In this document: positions 1 through 8,289 of the stretch, in pieces
Layout of the letters: each line of letters opens with the position of its first letter
How positions within the stretch are numbered: the stretch's first letter is position 1
Origin: Kineosporia aurantiaca JCM 3230
GTDB taxonomy: Bacteria > Actinomycetota > Actinomycetes > Actinomycetales > Kineosporiaceae
Direction of reading: 5' to 3'
Length of the DNA: 64,000 nt
NCBI GenBank assembly: GCA_000719025.1
Contig: JODP01000006.1
Coordinates: 930,001-994,000, forward strand
Translations under genes and position numbers: made by a program
The notes under the pieces: generated by a model
What the model saw: only the letters and a program-made list of their open reading frames with translations
Databases searched by the model: none
Told to the model about the DNA's origin: nothing

Positions 1-1144
1 GGTTCGAGGGCACGGTCAGCACCAGGTCGCCGCCGGCCTCGATGAACCGTACGGCCCGGTTGCCGGGGGAGACGTTGCTGACCGCTTTGGCGGCCCCGAC
101 ATCGTCCGTCATCACCACCCCCTGGTACCCCATCTGCCCCCGCAGCAGGTCGGTGATGACCTTGGGCGAGAACACCGCCTGGTGGTCCGGGTCGATCTGG
201 GTATAGATGGCGGAGGAAATCATCACCACGCCCGCGCCCGCGTCGATCCCGGCCTGGAACGGCTGTAGGTAGGGATCGTTCGCCGTTGTCTTGGCGTCGG
301 TGACACCGCGCGTGGTGTCGGTGTTCCCGGTGACGCGCCCCAACCCGGGGAAGTGCTTCACCGTCGCGATTACCCCGGCCGACTTGATCGCAGCAGTGAC
401 GGTGCTGATGTCGGCGGCGACCTTGGTGCTGTCGGTGCCGTACTCGCGTCCGTACTTACCGATTGGAGCGTTGGAGCTTTCCGTCCCGGAGGGCACCGTG
501 TCCGCAACGGGAGCCAGGTCCATCGTGACCCCGGCCCGGGCCAGGTCTTTCGCCCAGTCGCCGGTTAACTGGGCCAGTTTCGCAGCACTCCAGGTGCCCT
601 GCGTACGCCCGCTGGCGATCGTCCCCCATTGACCGCCGCGCAGCGACTGAACCAAGCCGCCCTCCTGGTCGATCGACACCAGAGGCTCGATCTTCGCATT
701 CCCCGCCGTCATCGCCGGGAGCCGGTTGATCTCCTGCTTCAGCCCCGCAGCGGACCGGCTGCTCCGCCCGTGAAGGAACACCGAACCCAGGTGACTGCGC
801 TCCATCAACGACCTCGCATCGTCCGCGGCCGTCAACGGCGTCCCGGCCATGATCAGCTGCCCCGCCTGTTCCGCCGTGTTCATCGACGAGACCGCAGACT
901 GCACGCACGAGACGGATGGGGTGACGGTTGGCGTGGCGGTGGAAGGTGCAGCGCTGGTACTGGGTGATGCACTCGTCGGCAGGTCGCGAGAGTCAGTGGT
1001 GGGGGAGGCCGCGGTCGTCTGAACAGCAGATGAGGTGCCCGACGAACAGCCGGTAAGCAGCAGCCCGGTGGCCAGAAGAGCTACTACCCCGCCGCACAGA
1101 AATGGGGGTCGCCGCGTCTGCTGAGACCGGTGAGCCTGAATCAC
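1..1144 (-). CDS. GH3-family (NagZ-like) lipoprotein, C-terminus cut by window edge
   Basis: Glycoside hydrolase family 3 protein, 381 residues visible; the 3' end lies outside the window. The GTG start at 1144 follows an in-frame TGA and a G-rich ribosome site. A signal peptide ends in the lipobox LLLTGC, then a Ser/Thr/Pro linker leads to the TIM-barrel domain. Family signatures are SIDQEGG, the KHFPG motif (about residue 263) and GVVMTDDVG. The relatives are beta-N-acetylhexosaminidases acting on cell-wall sugars. Odd point: the Asp-x-His dyad expected just after KHFPG reads TDTT, with no His, so activity is uncertain. Family is sure; function is inferred. Confidence 0.85.
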   Translation of the reverse strand, partial: MIQAHRSQQTRRPPFLCGGVVALLATGLLLTGCSSGTSSAVQTTAASPTTDSRDLPTSASPSTSAAPSTATPTVTPSVSCVQSAVSSMNTAEQAGQLIMAGTPLTAADDARSLMERSHLGSVFLHGRSSRSAAGLKQEINRLPAMTAGNAKIEPLVSIDQEGGLVQSLRGGQWGTIASGRTQGTWSAAKLAQLTGDWAKDLARAGVTMDLAPVADTVPSGTESSNAPIGKYGREYGTDSTKVAADISTVTAAIKSAGVIATVKHFPGLGRVTGNTDTTRGVTDAKTTANDPYLQPFQAGIDAGAGVVMISSAIYTQIDPDHQAVFSPKVITDLLRGQMGYQGVVMTDDVGAAKAVSNVSPGNRAVRFIEAGGDLVLTVPSN

Positions 1145-1289
1145 CCCCGCAGCCTGTCATGCCTGCGGCGCCCGCCCTTCACAGCCCCGGAAAAGGTGTA
1201 CGCACGGGTAAGGCCGAATGAATGCCGGATCACCACTCAACGTGACGCGCTCCACGGTCACATGGGCAGGTGCATCAACCTGTCCGGAC

Positions 1290-1295
1290 TAGGCT
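1290..1295 (+). promoter_or_regulatory. possible -10 element for sucCD
   Basis: TAGGCT lies 36 bases before the sucC GTG. A small inverted repeat (CAGGT at 1267-1271, ACCTG at 1278-1282) sits just upstream. The same hexamer precedes telA. No convincing -35 is visible. Confidence 0.3.
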
Positions 1296-1331
1296 CGGTC
1301 CCACATCCGTCCCCGTCGTTGAGGACCACCC

Positions 1332-2513
1332 GTGGATCTGTACGAATACCAGGCACGCGATCTTTTCGCGGCCCACGGCGTACCGGTGCTGGACGCCATC
1401 GTGGCCGACACGCCGGAACAGGCCGCTGCGGCCGCTAGCAAGCTGAACAGTCCCGTTGTCGTCGTCAAGGCCCAGGTCAAGGCCGGCGGCCGGGGTAAGG
1501 CGGGCGGCGTCAAGCTCGCCAAGTCCCCGGAGGAGGCGGCCGAGCGCGCGAAGGACATCCTCGCGCTGACGATCAAGGACCTGCCCGTCCGTCGGGTCAT
1601 GGTCACCCAGGGCGCAAGCATCGCTGAGGAGTACTACTTCTCGGTGCTGCTCGACCGGGCCAACCGTACCTACCTGGCCATGGCCTCCCGCGAGGGCGGC
1701 ATGGAGATCGAGGAACTCGCGCATCAGCGCCCCGAGGCCCTGGCCCGCATCCCGGTCGACGCGATCACCGGTATCGACGCGGCCAAGGCCCAGGAGATCG
1801 TCGACGCGGCCGGTTTCGCCGAAGAGGTCAAGCCGCAGATCATCGAGGTCATCCAGAAGCTCTGGACCGTCTTCCAGGAGGAAGACGCGACCCTGGTCGA
1901 GGTCAACCCGCTGATCAAGAGCGGCGACGGCAAGATCATCGCGCTCGACGGCAAGGTCACGCTGGACGAGAACGCCGGCTTCCGGCACTCCCTGCACGAG
2001 AGCCTGGCCGACCAGGACGCCGCCGACCCGCTCGAGGCCAAGGCCAAGGCCAAGAACCTGAACTACGTGAAGCTCGACGGCAACGTCGGGATCATCGGCA
2101 ACGGCGCTGGTCTGGTGATGAGCACGCTCGACGTGGTCGCCTACGCCGGCGAGAAGTTCGGCGGCAGCAAGCCGGCCAACTTCCTCGACATCGGCGGCGG
2201 TGCCAGCGCCGAGGTGATGGCCAACGGCCTCGAGATCATCCTCTCCGACCCGCAGGTGAAGTCGGTGTTCGTCAACGTCTTCGGCGGCATCACCGCCTGT
2301 GACGCGGTGGCCAACGGCATTGTGCAGGCCTTCCAGCTGCTGGAGTCCCGCGGCGAGGCCGTGACCCGTCCGCTGGTCGTCCGGCTCGACGGCAACAACG
2401 CCGAGCTGGGCCGGCAGATCCTCACCGAGGCCAAGCTCGCGGGCCTGGAACAGGTGGACACGATGGACGGCGCCGCCTCCCGCGCGGCCGAGCTCGCAGC
2501 CAAGGGAGCCTGA
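1332..2513 (+). CDS. sucC: succinyl-CoA ligase (ADP-forming) subunit beta
   Basis: Beta subunit of succinyl-CoA synthetase, the TCA-cycle enzyme that couples succinyl-CoA cleavage to NTP formation. It has 393 residues, close to the usual 388 or so. The N-terminal ATP-grasp part begins DLYEYQARDLFAAHG and carries the lysine/glycine-rich nucleotide region GGRGKAGGVKLAK. The C-terminal CoA-ligase domain contains NFLDIGGGA and NVFGGITACDAVANGI. Start is GTG. sucD follows after 4 bases, so the two subunits are translated from one message. Confidence 0.97.
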   Translation: MDLYEYQARDLFAAHGVPVLDAIVADTPEQAAAAASKLNSPVVVVKAQVKAGGRGKAGGVKLAKSPEEAAERAKDILALTIKDLPVRRVMVTQGASIAEEYYFSVLLDRANRTYLAMASREGGMEIEELAHQRPEALARIPVDAITGIDAAKAQEIVDAAGFAEEVKPQIIEVIQKLWTVFQEEDATLVEVNPLIKSGDGKIIALDGKVTLDENAGFRHSLHESLADQDAADPLEAKAKAKNLNYVKLDGNVGIIGNGAGLVMSTLDVVAYAGEKFGGSKPANFLDIGGGASAEVMANGLEIILSDPQVKSVFVNVFGGITACDAVANGIVQAFQLLESRGEAVTRPLVVRLDGNNAELGRQILTEAKLAGLEQVDTMDGAASRAAELAAKGA

Positions 2514-2517
2514 GCAG

Positions 2518-3405
2518 ATGGCGATCTTCCTCACCGAGAACAGCAAGGTCATCGTCCAGGGCCTGACCGGCTCCGAGGGCCGCAAGCACGCGCAGTTCAT
2601 GCTCCAGTCCGGCACCAAGGTCGTCGGCGGGGTCAACCCGCGCAAGGCCGGGACCACGGTCGACTTCGAGGACGGCGTCTCCGTAGAGGTCTTCGGCTCG
2701 GTGGCCGAGGCGATGAAGACGACCGGTGCCGACGTCAGCGTCATCTTCGTCCCGGCCGCCTTCACCAAGGCCGCCGTCTACGAGGCGGTCGACGCGGGCA
2801 TCCCGCTGGCCGTCGTCATCACCGAGGGCGTCCCGGTGCACGACACCGCCGACTTCTACCAGTACGCGGTGAACTCCGGCACCACCCGGATCATCGGCCC
2901 GAACTGCCCGGGGCTGATCTCGCCCGGGAAGTCCAACGTCGGCATCATCCCGGCCAGCATCACCGGTCCCGGCCCGATCGGCCTGGTCAGCAAGTCCGGC
3001 ACGCTGACCTACCAGATGATGTACGAACTGCGGGACATCGGCTTCTCGTCCGGCGTCGGCATCGGGGGCGACCCGGTCATCGGCACGACCCACATCGACG
3101 CGCTCGCCGCATTCGAGGCCGACCCCGAGACCAAGGCGATCGTGATGATCGGCGAGATCGGGGGCGACGCCGAGGAACGCGCCGCGGCCTACATCAAGGA
3201 GCACGTGACCAAGCCGGTCGTCGGTTACGTCGCGGGTTTCACCGCCCCCGAGGGCAAGACGATGGGCCACGCCGGCGCGATCGTGTCCGGCTCGTCCGGC
3301 ACCGCGCAGGCCAAGAAGGAGGCCCTCGAGGCCGCCGGGGTCAAGGTCGGCAAGACGCCGAGCGAGACCGCGCAGCTCATGCGGGAAATCGTCAGCGCGC
3401 TCTGA
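2518..3405 (+). CDS. sucD: succinyl-CoA ligase subunit alpha
   Basis: Alpha subunit of succinyl-CoA synthetase, 295 residues. It has the N-terminal CoA-binding Rossmann fold (VQGLTGSEGRKHAQFML), the NCPG motif (IIGPNCPGLISPGKSN) and the active-site phosphohistidine in TMGHAGAIVSG (His about 251). It partners SucC, with only 4 bases between the genes. A strong terminator follows, so sucCD appears to be a two-gene unit. Confidence 0.97.
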   Translation: MAIFLTENSKVIVQGLTGSEGRKHAQFMLQSGTKVVGGVNPRKAGTTVDFEDGVSVEVFGSVAEAMKTTGADVSVIFVPAAFTKAAVYEAVDAGIPLAVVITEGVPVHDTADFYQYAVNSGTTRIIGPNCPGLISPGKSNVGIIPASITGPGPIGLVSKSGTLTYQMMYELRDIGFSSGVGIGGDPVIGTTHIDALAAFEADPETKAIVMIGEIGGDAEERAAAYIKEHVTKPVVGYVAGFTAPEGKTMGHAGAIVSGSSGTAQAKKEALEAAGVKVGKTPSETAQLMREIVSAL

Positions 3406-3417
3406 CGGGTTCTCTTC

Positions 3418-3452
3418 CAGTTCGGCCGCAGGGTTTCCCTGCGGCCGAACTG
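3418..3452 (+). terminator. rho-independent terminator after sucCD
   Basis: A perfect 15-bp inverted repeat (CAGTTCGGCCGCAGG and its complement) with a very short loop, followed by TTTTGGTGCTTTT. It lies 13 bases after the sucD stop. Confidence 0.92.
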
Positions 3453-3640
3453 TTTTGGTGCTTTTAATGATGGACGCCTACGGTCGGCCGGGTAGGGGAC
3501 GGCTGGGGTCGCGGGTGGCCGGGTCCCCGGTCGCCGCAGACGCTCGTACCGTTCGTCCCAAAACTGTGACTCGTCACGGATCTGGCGACACCCCCACGGA
3601 ATTCCCACGTCATGGGCGTTTCCTGGACCAGCATGCTCGG

Positions 3641-5152
3641 ATGAGCACCGTACGGGACCACGTCGGCCTTCCCCCCGGCATGCCCATGGGGCCGGCCGTG
3701 GGCGGGCCGACCCGTCGCCCGAACGTCGTGCTGTACGCCGCGGTGGTGGCCGGGCAGGCCGCGGCCGCCTCGCTCGCCGTGATCATGGTGCCGATCGTGC
3801 TGGCCTGGGCCACGGCGTCCTACAGCAGTGCTCCCTGGACGGACGTGGTCCACTTCGGGGTAGGCGCCTGGCTGCTCGCTCACCACGCCGGCATCGTGAT
3901 CCCGAACGGGCACATCGGCCTGGTCCCCATCGGCCTCCTGCTGATCCCGGTGATCAGCTGCTGGTTCGGCGGCGTCCGCCTGGCCCGTGGCCTCGACCCC
4001 AACGCGGACCAGATCCGCGAAGGCATCGGCCGCGCCCGCCCCCGAGCCCCCCGTCCCAAGGCGATGGGCGTCTTCGCCTTCACCTACGCAGGCGCGGTCA
4101 CCGCCGTCGCGGCGCTCGCCACCAACGGTACGGTCAGACCACTGCTAGGTCAGGCCTTCGCTGGCTCAATGGCCATTGTCTGTCTCGCTGGCGCAGCCGG
4201 TATGGCGGCCTGGGTCGGCGGCGGCATCATTCCGGGTCTGCGCCTCCTGGTAGACAAGACGGGCAGCCCGAAGGTCATTCGTCGCTGCCTCCGCCCGGTT
4301 CTGCTAGGTCTGTCCGCACAACTGGCGGCCTGCCTGGTGCTCCTCCTGGCGGCGGCCGGTCTCGGCCTGCACCGGATGGCCGACCTGCACTCGGCCCTCC
4401 ACCCCGGTCTGGTGGGCGGCATCGTGCTGACCCTCGGCCAGCTCCTCGCCGTGCCCAACCTGATGATCTGGGCAGGCGGTTACGCGTCGGGCGCCGGCTT
4501 CTCGGTCGGCGCGGGCACCTCCGTCGCCCCCGGCCACCTCGACCTCGGCGCTCTTCCCGCGCTCCCCATCCTCGGCGCCCTCCCCTCGGGTCCGGGCCCC
4601 CAGCTCCTTGGGCTCCTGCTCGCCATCCCGGCTGCCGGCGGCGTCGTGACCGGCATCCGCGTCCTGCGCATGCCCCTGGGCCGGAACCTGATCCACCTGG
4701 ACGCTTCCCCGACCCGCCGCCTGATCGAGCGCATTCCGCACGACGTCCGCGTCCCCCTGGTCCGCGCAGTCGTCGCCACCCTGCTCATGACCGTGGCCTG
4801 GGCCCTGCTCGGCTACCTGGCCAGCGGCCCGGCCGGCCCCGGCCGACTCAGCGTGATGGGCCCCAACGTCCCCACGCTCGCCCTCCGTATCGCCGCCGAG
4901 GCCGGTGGCGCGATCGTGCTCACCGTGGCCATCGGCCTCGCCTTTCGCCGGCTCCGCGCCCCCCGACCTTCACTGAGCGACCAAATCCCCGCTGCCCGCA
5001 CTCCTTCTACCGGAACCCCCGCGCGAGGCGTTCCTACAGTCAAGAAGGCGGCTGCTCCTTCTTCGGGTTCGAGCGCCCCGGCTGCCCTGGCCGACGCCAA
5101 ACCCGACCCCCTGTCCTGGCTGGACGGCCCCAAAGGCCCTCCGCGCTCTTAG
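3641..5152 (+). CDS. DUF6350-like polytopic membrane protein
   Basis: A 503-residue integral membrane protein with a string of Ala/Leu/Val/Gly-rich hydrophobic segments from about residue 28 to 445, then a hydrophilic Pro/Ser/Ala tail of about 50 residues. The sequence and its place between sucCD and purN match the actinobacterial DUF6350 family, sometimes called PerM-like. I chose ATG 3641: the earlier in-frame codons translate to low-complexity Arg/Gly sequence and overlap the post-sucD terminator region. Biochemical role unknown. Confidence 0.8.
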   Translation: MSTVRDHVGLPPGMPMGPAVGGPTRRPNVVLYAAVVAGQAAAASLAVIMVPIVLAWATASYSSAPWTDVVHFGVGAWLLAHHAGIVIPNGHIGLVPIGLLLIPVISCWFGGVRLARGLDPNADQIREGIGRARPRAPRPKAMGVFAFTYAGAVTAVAALATNGTVRPLLGQAFAGSMAIVCLAGAAGMAAWVGGGIIPGLRLLVDKTGSPKVIRRCLRPVLLGLSAQLAACLVLLLAAAGLGLHRMADLHSALHPGLVGGIVLTLGQLLAVPNLMIWAGGYASGAGFSVGAGTSVAPGHLDLGALPALPILGALPSGPGPQLLGLLLAIPAAGGVVTGIRVLRMPLGRNLIHLDASPTRRLIERIPHDVRVPLVRAVVATLLMTVAWALLGYLASGPAGPGRLSVMGPNVPTLALRIAAEAGGAIVLTVAIGLAFRRLRAPRPSLSDQIPAARTPSTGTPARGVPTVKKAAAPSSGSSAPAALADAKPDPLSWLDGPKGPPRS

Positions 5153-5293
5153 TTTTAATCGTTCCTGCGCGCGGCCGAAGCCGTACTTTGGTGCACTTTC
5201 GGCAATCCGGGGACTGTCCAGTGGCCACGTGGTAGCGATCATGACCAGGCGCCGCATCTCGCGGACGTGGCGCGGTGGGAGGAGCGGGCCGCA

Positions 5294-5361
5294 CCGAAGT
5301 CGTCCGGTGCCCCGGACGTCCTTCTTGGACGCGGTTTCCGGGACCTGCGGGACGACTTCGG
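5294..5361. terminator. large hairpin between convergent genes
   Basis: CCGAAGTCGTCC at 5294-5305 is perfectly complementary to GGACGACTTCGG at 5350-5361, with further GTCC/GGAC complementarity inside the 44-base loop. It lies between the converging genes ending at 5152 and 5370, so it may end both transcripts. There is no T-run. Confidence 0.5.
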
Positions 5362-5369
5362 CGGATGGG

Positions 5370-7304
5370 TCAGTTGGTGCGGGCCCGATCGTTCAGGTCG
5401 TCCAGAATGTTGTTGAACCGGTCGTTGGTCTCGTCCACGCAGGCCTGGTCCGCCGCCTCGGTGTTGGCCCGGGCCTGGCACTTCTCCAGGTCGGACACCA
5501 CCGGGTAATAGACCGCCTGGGCCACCAGGACGAGCAGGAGCATCCCGGTCAGACCGAGCCCGAACAGCGTGAAGACCACACCCCGCGCCCCCATCCCGGC
5601 CCGGCGCATCTCGGACAGGCCGATCAGCACCCGGATCCCGACGAAGCCGGCGGCCAGGCCGAGAGCGATGCCGGCCAGGCGGAACGGCAGCGGCAGTTGG
5701 GACACCACGAGCAGGCCGATCACCATGATGATGAACAGCCGCAGCCGCTCCCGGGTGCGCAGAGCGGACGCCTTCAGCTCTTCCAGCGTCTTGCGCTTGC
5801 GCTCCGGGAGATTCCAGCCCGGTCCGCCTGGGGGGAACTGCTGACCCGGCTGCTGACCCGGTGGGTACTGGCCGGGTGGGTATTGACCAGGCTGCTGGCC
5901 GGGCGGGTACTGGCCCTGGAACCAGGCGCCCGAAGGGTTCGGTCCGGGTGGGTACTGGCCGGGTCCGCCAGGTCCCTGCGGGTAAGGCGGGTACTGGTCG
6001 GCTGGGTACTGGTCGGCTGGGTACTGGCCGCCTTGATTCTGGCCGCCTTGATTCTGGCCGGGGGTGGCGGGCCCTTGTGGGCGGCCCGGGTACTGGCCCG
6101 GCGGGTAGGAGGTTCTCGTTTCCTGCGGGTACGCGGGGTACTGGCCCGTGGGGGGTTGGCCAGATGGGTCGTGCGCGTCCTGGGAAAGGGCTGGGCTCTG
6201 GCCCTGCGGGTAGGAAGTTCCCGCTTCTGGCGGGTACGAGGGGTGCTGACCTGTGGAGGGCTGGCCAGATGTGTTCTGCGCGTCGTGGGAGGAGGCGCCC
6301 AGGTACTGGCCCGGCGGGTAGGAGGCTCCTGCTTCCTGCGGAGATGCGGGGTACTGGCCCGTGGGGGGTTGACCAGAGGTGTTGTGGGAGGGGCTTGGAT
6401 TCTGGTCCGACGGGTAAGGGGTTCCTGTTTCCTGCGGGTACGCGGGGTACTGGCCGGAGGGCTGGCCAGTTGGGTTGTGTGTGTCGTGGGAGGGGGCTGG
6501 GTTCTGGCCGGGCCGGTAAGGGGCTCCCGCTTCCTGCGGGTACGCGGAGTACTGGCCAGAGGTGTTGTGTGTGTCGTGGGAGGGGGCTGGGTTCTGGCCC
6601 TGCGGGTAGGTGGCTCCCGCTTCCTGCGGGTACGCGGAGTACTGGCCCGTGGAGGGCTGGCCAGTTGCGTTCTGCGACTCGTGGAAGGAGCTCGGGTGGT
6701 AGCCGGGCGGGAACTGGCCCGCGGCGCCTGGTCCCTGCGGAGGGTATTGGCTGTTCCAAGGAGCTGGATTGTGCCCGGGTGCGCCAGGAGCAGGGGCATA
6801 GTTGGGCGCCGGGGTTGCTTCGGCCGGCGGGTACTGATCGCCGGAAGCCCTCGGGCCCTGGGGATTAGCCGAGTACTGGTCGGGCGAAGGTGATCCCGAT
6901 TCCTGCGGGTACGCAGTGGGTTGGCCGGGCGCGTACTGACCAGCGGGCCGGTGGTGCGAAGCCTCGGTCTCCGGGGCGGAGCTCGCTACGCCATCGGAAC
7001 TGGGCTGTTCGGGGTTCCGGTCGGCCTGAGGCCACTCGTGCCGGGTCGGCGAGACGGTCTCCTGGTCCGGCTGGGGCAGCCAGGCGGCCGGGATCCGCCC
7101 CGGGGCCAGGGGAGGGCGATGGGTCGCGCCGCCGTCGGCGGGCTCGCCCTCCCCGCCCTCAGGAGTGCTGTTCGGCTGGGCCGGCTGACTCCCCGCGGGT
7201 TCGTCGCCCACCTCGTGCGGGTGGACGTCGTCCTGCGGCACCGGGCTGTTCTCCGGTGCTTCGGGCCAGTCGTTCGCTGGCCCCGGTTTCGGGGTGCTCG
7301 GCAC
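5370..7304 (-). CDS. repeat-rich Pro/Gln/Tyr protein with C-terminal membrane domain
   Basis: A 644-residue protein. I chose GTG 7304 because of its GAGGAG ribosome site; longer in-frame versions would run through purN on the other strand. Residues about 1-200 are acidic and Pro-rich. The middle has about six imperfect 30-37-residue repeats of the type GQPSTGQYSAYPQEAGA..YPQGQNPAPSHD, then short QNQGG, YPADQ and GQYPPGQ repeats. A basic amphipathic stretch (ERKRKTLEELKASALRTRER) leads to three or so membrane helices and a short charged tail. Similar long GQYPPGQ-rich tails occur on actinobacterial membrane proteins, but I recognise no named family for the membrane part. Function unknown. Confidence 0.75.
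   Translation of the reverse strand: MPSTPKPGPANDWPEAPENSPVPQDDVHPHEVGDEPAGSQPAQPNSTPEGGEGEPADGGATHRPPLAPGRIPAAWLPQPDQETVSPTRHEWPQADRNPEQPSSDGVASSAPETEASHHRPAGQYAPGQPTAYPQESGSPSPDQYSANPQGPRASGDQYPPAEATPAPNYAPAPGAPGHNPAPWNSQYPPQGPGAAGQFPPGYHPSSFHESQNATGQPSTGQYSAYPQEAGATYPQGQNPAPSHDTHNTSGQYSAYPQEAGAPYRPGQNPAPSHDTHNPTGQPSGQYPAYPQETGTPYPSDQNPSPSHNTSGQPPTGQYPASPQEAGASYPPGQYLGASSHDAQNTSGQPSTGQHPSYPPEAGTSYPQGQSPALSQDAHDPSGQPPTGQYPAYPQETRTSYPPGQYPGRPQGPATPGQNQGGQNQGGQYPADQYPADQYPPYPQGPGGPGQYPPGPNPSGAWFQGQYPPGQQPGQYPPGQYPPGQQPGQQFPPGGPGWNLPERKRKTLEELKASALRTRERLRLFIIMVIGLLVVSQLPLPFRLAGIALGLAAGFVGIRVLIGLSEMRRAGMGARGVVFTLFGLGLTGMLLLVLVAQAVYYPVVSDLEKCQARANTEAADQACVDETNDRFNNILDDLNDRARTN
6080..6680 (-). repeat. 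degenerate tandem repeats inside the Pro/Gln/Tyr protein gene
   Basis: About six imperfect units of roughly 90-110 bases, each encoding a GQYxAYPQEAG...QNPAPSHDTHN-like block. Recurring words include GGGTACGCGG and CTGGGTTCTGGCC on the plus strand. Unit lengths vary by whole codons, as expected for in-frame expansion and contraction. Confidence 0.8.
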
Positions 7305-7471
7305 GGCTCCTCGTCGTTCGCTCGGTGACCGCCTTCGGCGGCCGGTTCTCGTCCCTCGTCCACAAATGATGCTGGACCCGACCGTAGGTTCGTGCAGCGG
7401 CCACCCGTGGGAGCCGGGAAATCCCGGGACGATCTCGTCAGGTCCGGCGCCGGGGTGGGCCCCGGCCTGGC

Positions 7472-7477
7472 TATCGT
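7472..7477 (+). promoter_or_regulatory. -10 element of purN, probably leaderless
   Basis: TATCGT sits 8 bases before the purN GTG and no ribosome-binding site lies between them. purH has the same hexamer at the same distance. Confidence 0.55.
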
Positions 7478-7485
7478 CTCCGTTC

Positions 7486-8133
7486 GTGACCGAGGAACCC
7501 CAGGTGCCGACCGGCGCCGGAACCAAGGGCGGGGCCGCGGCCGCGCCGCGCATCGCCGTCATCGTCTCCGGCAGCGGGACCCTGCTGCAGGCACTTCTGG
7601 ACAACGCTCAGGGTTACACCATCAGTTCCGTGCTCTCCGATCGCGGCGACGCGCTCGGCCTGGAGCGGGCCCGGGCCGCCGGGGTGCCGACGGCCGTGGT
7701 CGAACTGAAGGAATTCCCCGACCGCGCCGCCTGGGACCGCGGGCTGCTGCGCGCGGTCGAGGCCTTCGCGCCGGACCTGATCGTGCTGGCCGGATTCATG
7801 CGGATCGTCGGCGAACCACTGCTGACCAGGTACGGCGGCCGGATCATCAACACCCACCCGGCCCTGCTGCCGGCCTTCCCGGGGGCGCACGGGGTCCGCG
7901 ACGCGATAGCGCACGGGGTGAAGGTGACCGGGTGCTCGGTGATCCTGGTGGACGCGGGCACCGACACCGGCCCGATCATCGCCCAGCGGGCGGTCGACGT
8001 GCTCGACGACGACACCGAGGAGACGCTGCACGAGCGGATCAAGGTGGCCGAGCGTGAGTTGCTGGTGGACACCGTGCAGCGGATGGCGACCAAGGGCTGG
8101 ACGGTGGAGGAGCGCAAGGTCCGGCTGGGCTGA
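7486..8133 (+). CDS. purN: phosphoribosylglycinamide formyltransferase
   Basis: GAR transformylase of purine synthesis, using 10-formyl-THF; 215 residues. It begins a few residues before RIAVIVSGSGTLLQALLDN, the usual family N-terminus. It has the catalytic Asn and His in INTHPALLPAFPGAHG and the conserved Asp in VDAGTDTGPI. GTG 7486 was chosen because of the -10-like TATCGT 8 bases upstream and the normal family length. purH follows on the same strand after about 150 bases. Confidence 0.95.
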   Translation: MTEEPQVPTGAGTKGGAAAAPRIAVIVSGSGTLLQALLDNAQGYTISSVLSDRGDALGLERARAAGVPTAVVELKEFPDRAAWDRGLLRAVEAFAPDLIVLAGFMRIVGEPLLTRYGGRIINTHPALLPAFPGAHGVRDAIAHGVKVTGCSVILVDAGTDTGPIIAQRAVDVLDDDTEETLHERIKVAERELLVDTVQRMATKGWTVEERKVRLG

Positions 8134-8275
8134 GCGGATCGGGCCGCCGGCGATCCGGAATCGCCCGGAGCGGTCCCCGGCCTTCCGCCGGCCGCGGTCC
8201 GGGGCCGACCCGGAACCGACCCGGAACCCCGGCCGGAGGCGCGGCCACCGGTGCGGAACTGTCGGTGGCAACGGA

Positions 8276-8281
8276 TATCGT
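8276..8281 (+). promoter_or_regulatory. -10 element of purH, probably leaderless
   Basis: TATCGT ends 8 bases before the purH GTG, the same hexamer and spacing as at purN. No Shine-Dalgarno sequence is visible. Confidence 0.55.
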
Positions 8282-8289
8282 CTGGTCCC

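Noticed and set aside
3455..3640. A 62-residue N-terminal extension of the DUF6350-like protein
   Set aside because: It would begin within the sucCD terminator tail and encodes low-complexity Arg/Gly sequence.
6080..6680. Repeated blocks resembling a CRISPR array
   Set aside because: Units vary in length by codons, have no constant repeat with unique spacers, and encode an in-frame peptide repeat. No cas genes are nearby.
5229..6893. Long plus-strand open frames rich in Arg, Gly, Trp and Val opposite the repeat protein
   Set aside because: They are antisense shadows of the Pro/Gln/Tyr repeats. Composition is abnormal and no ribosome site or family is seen.
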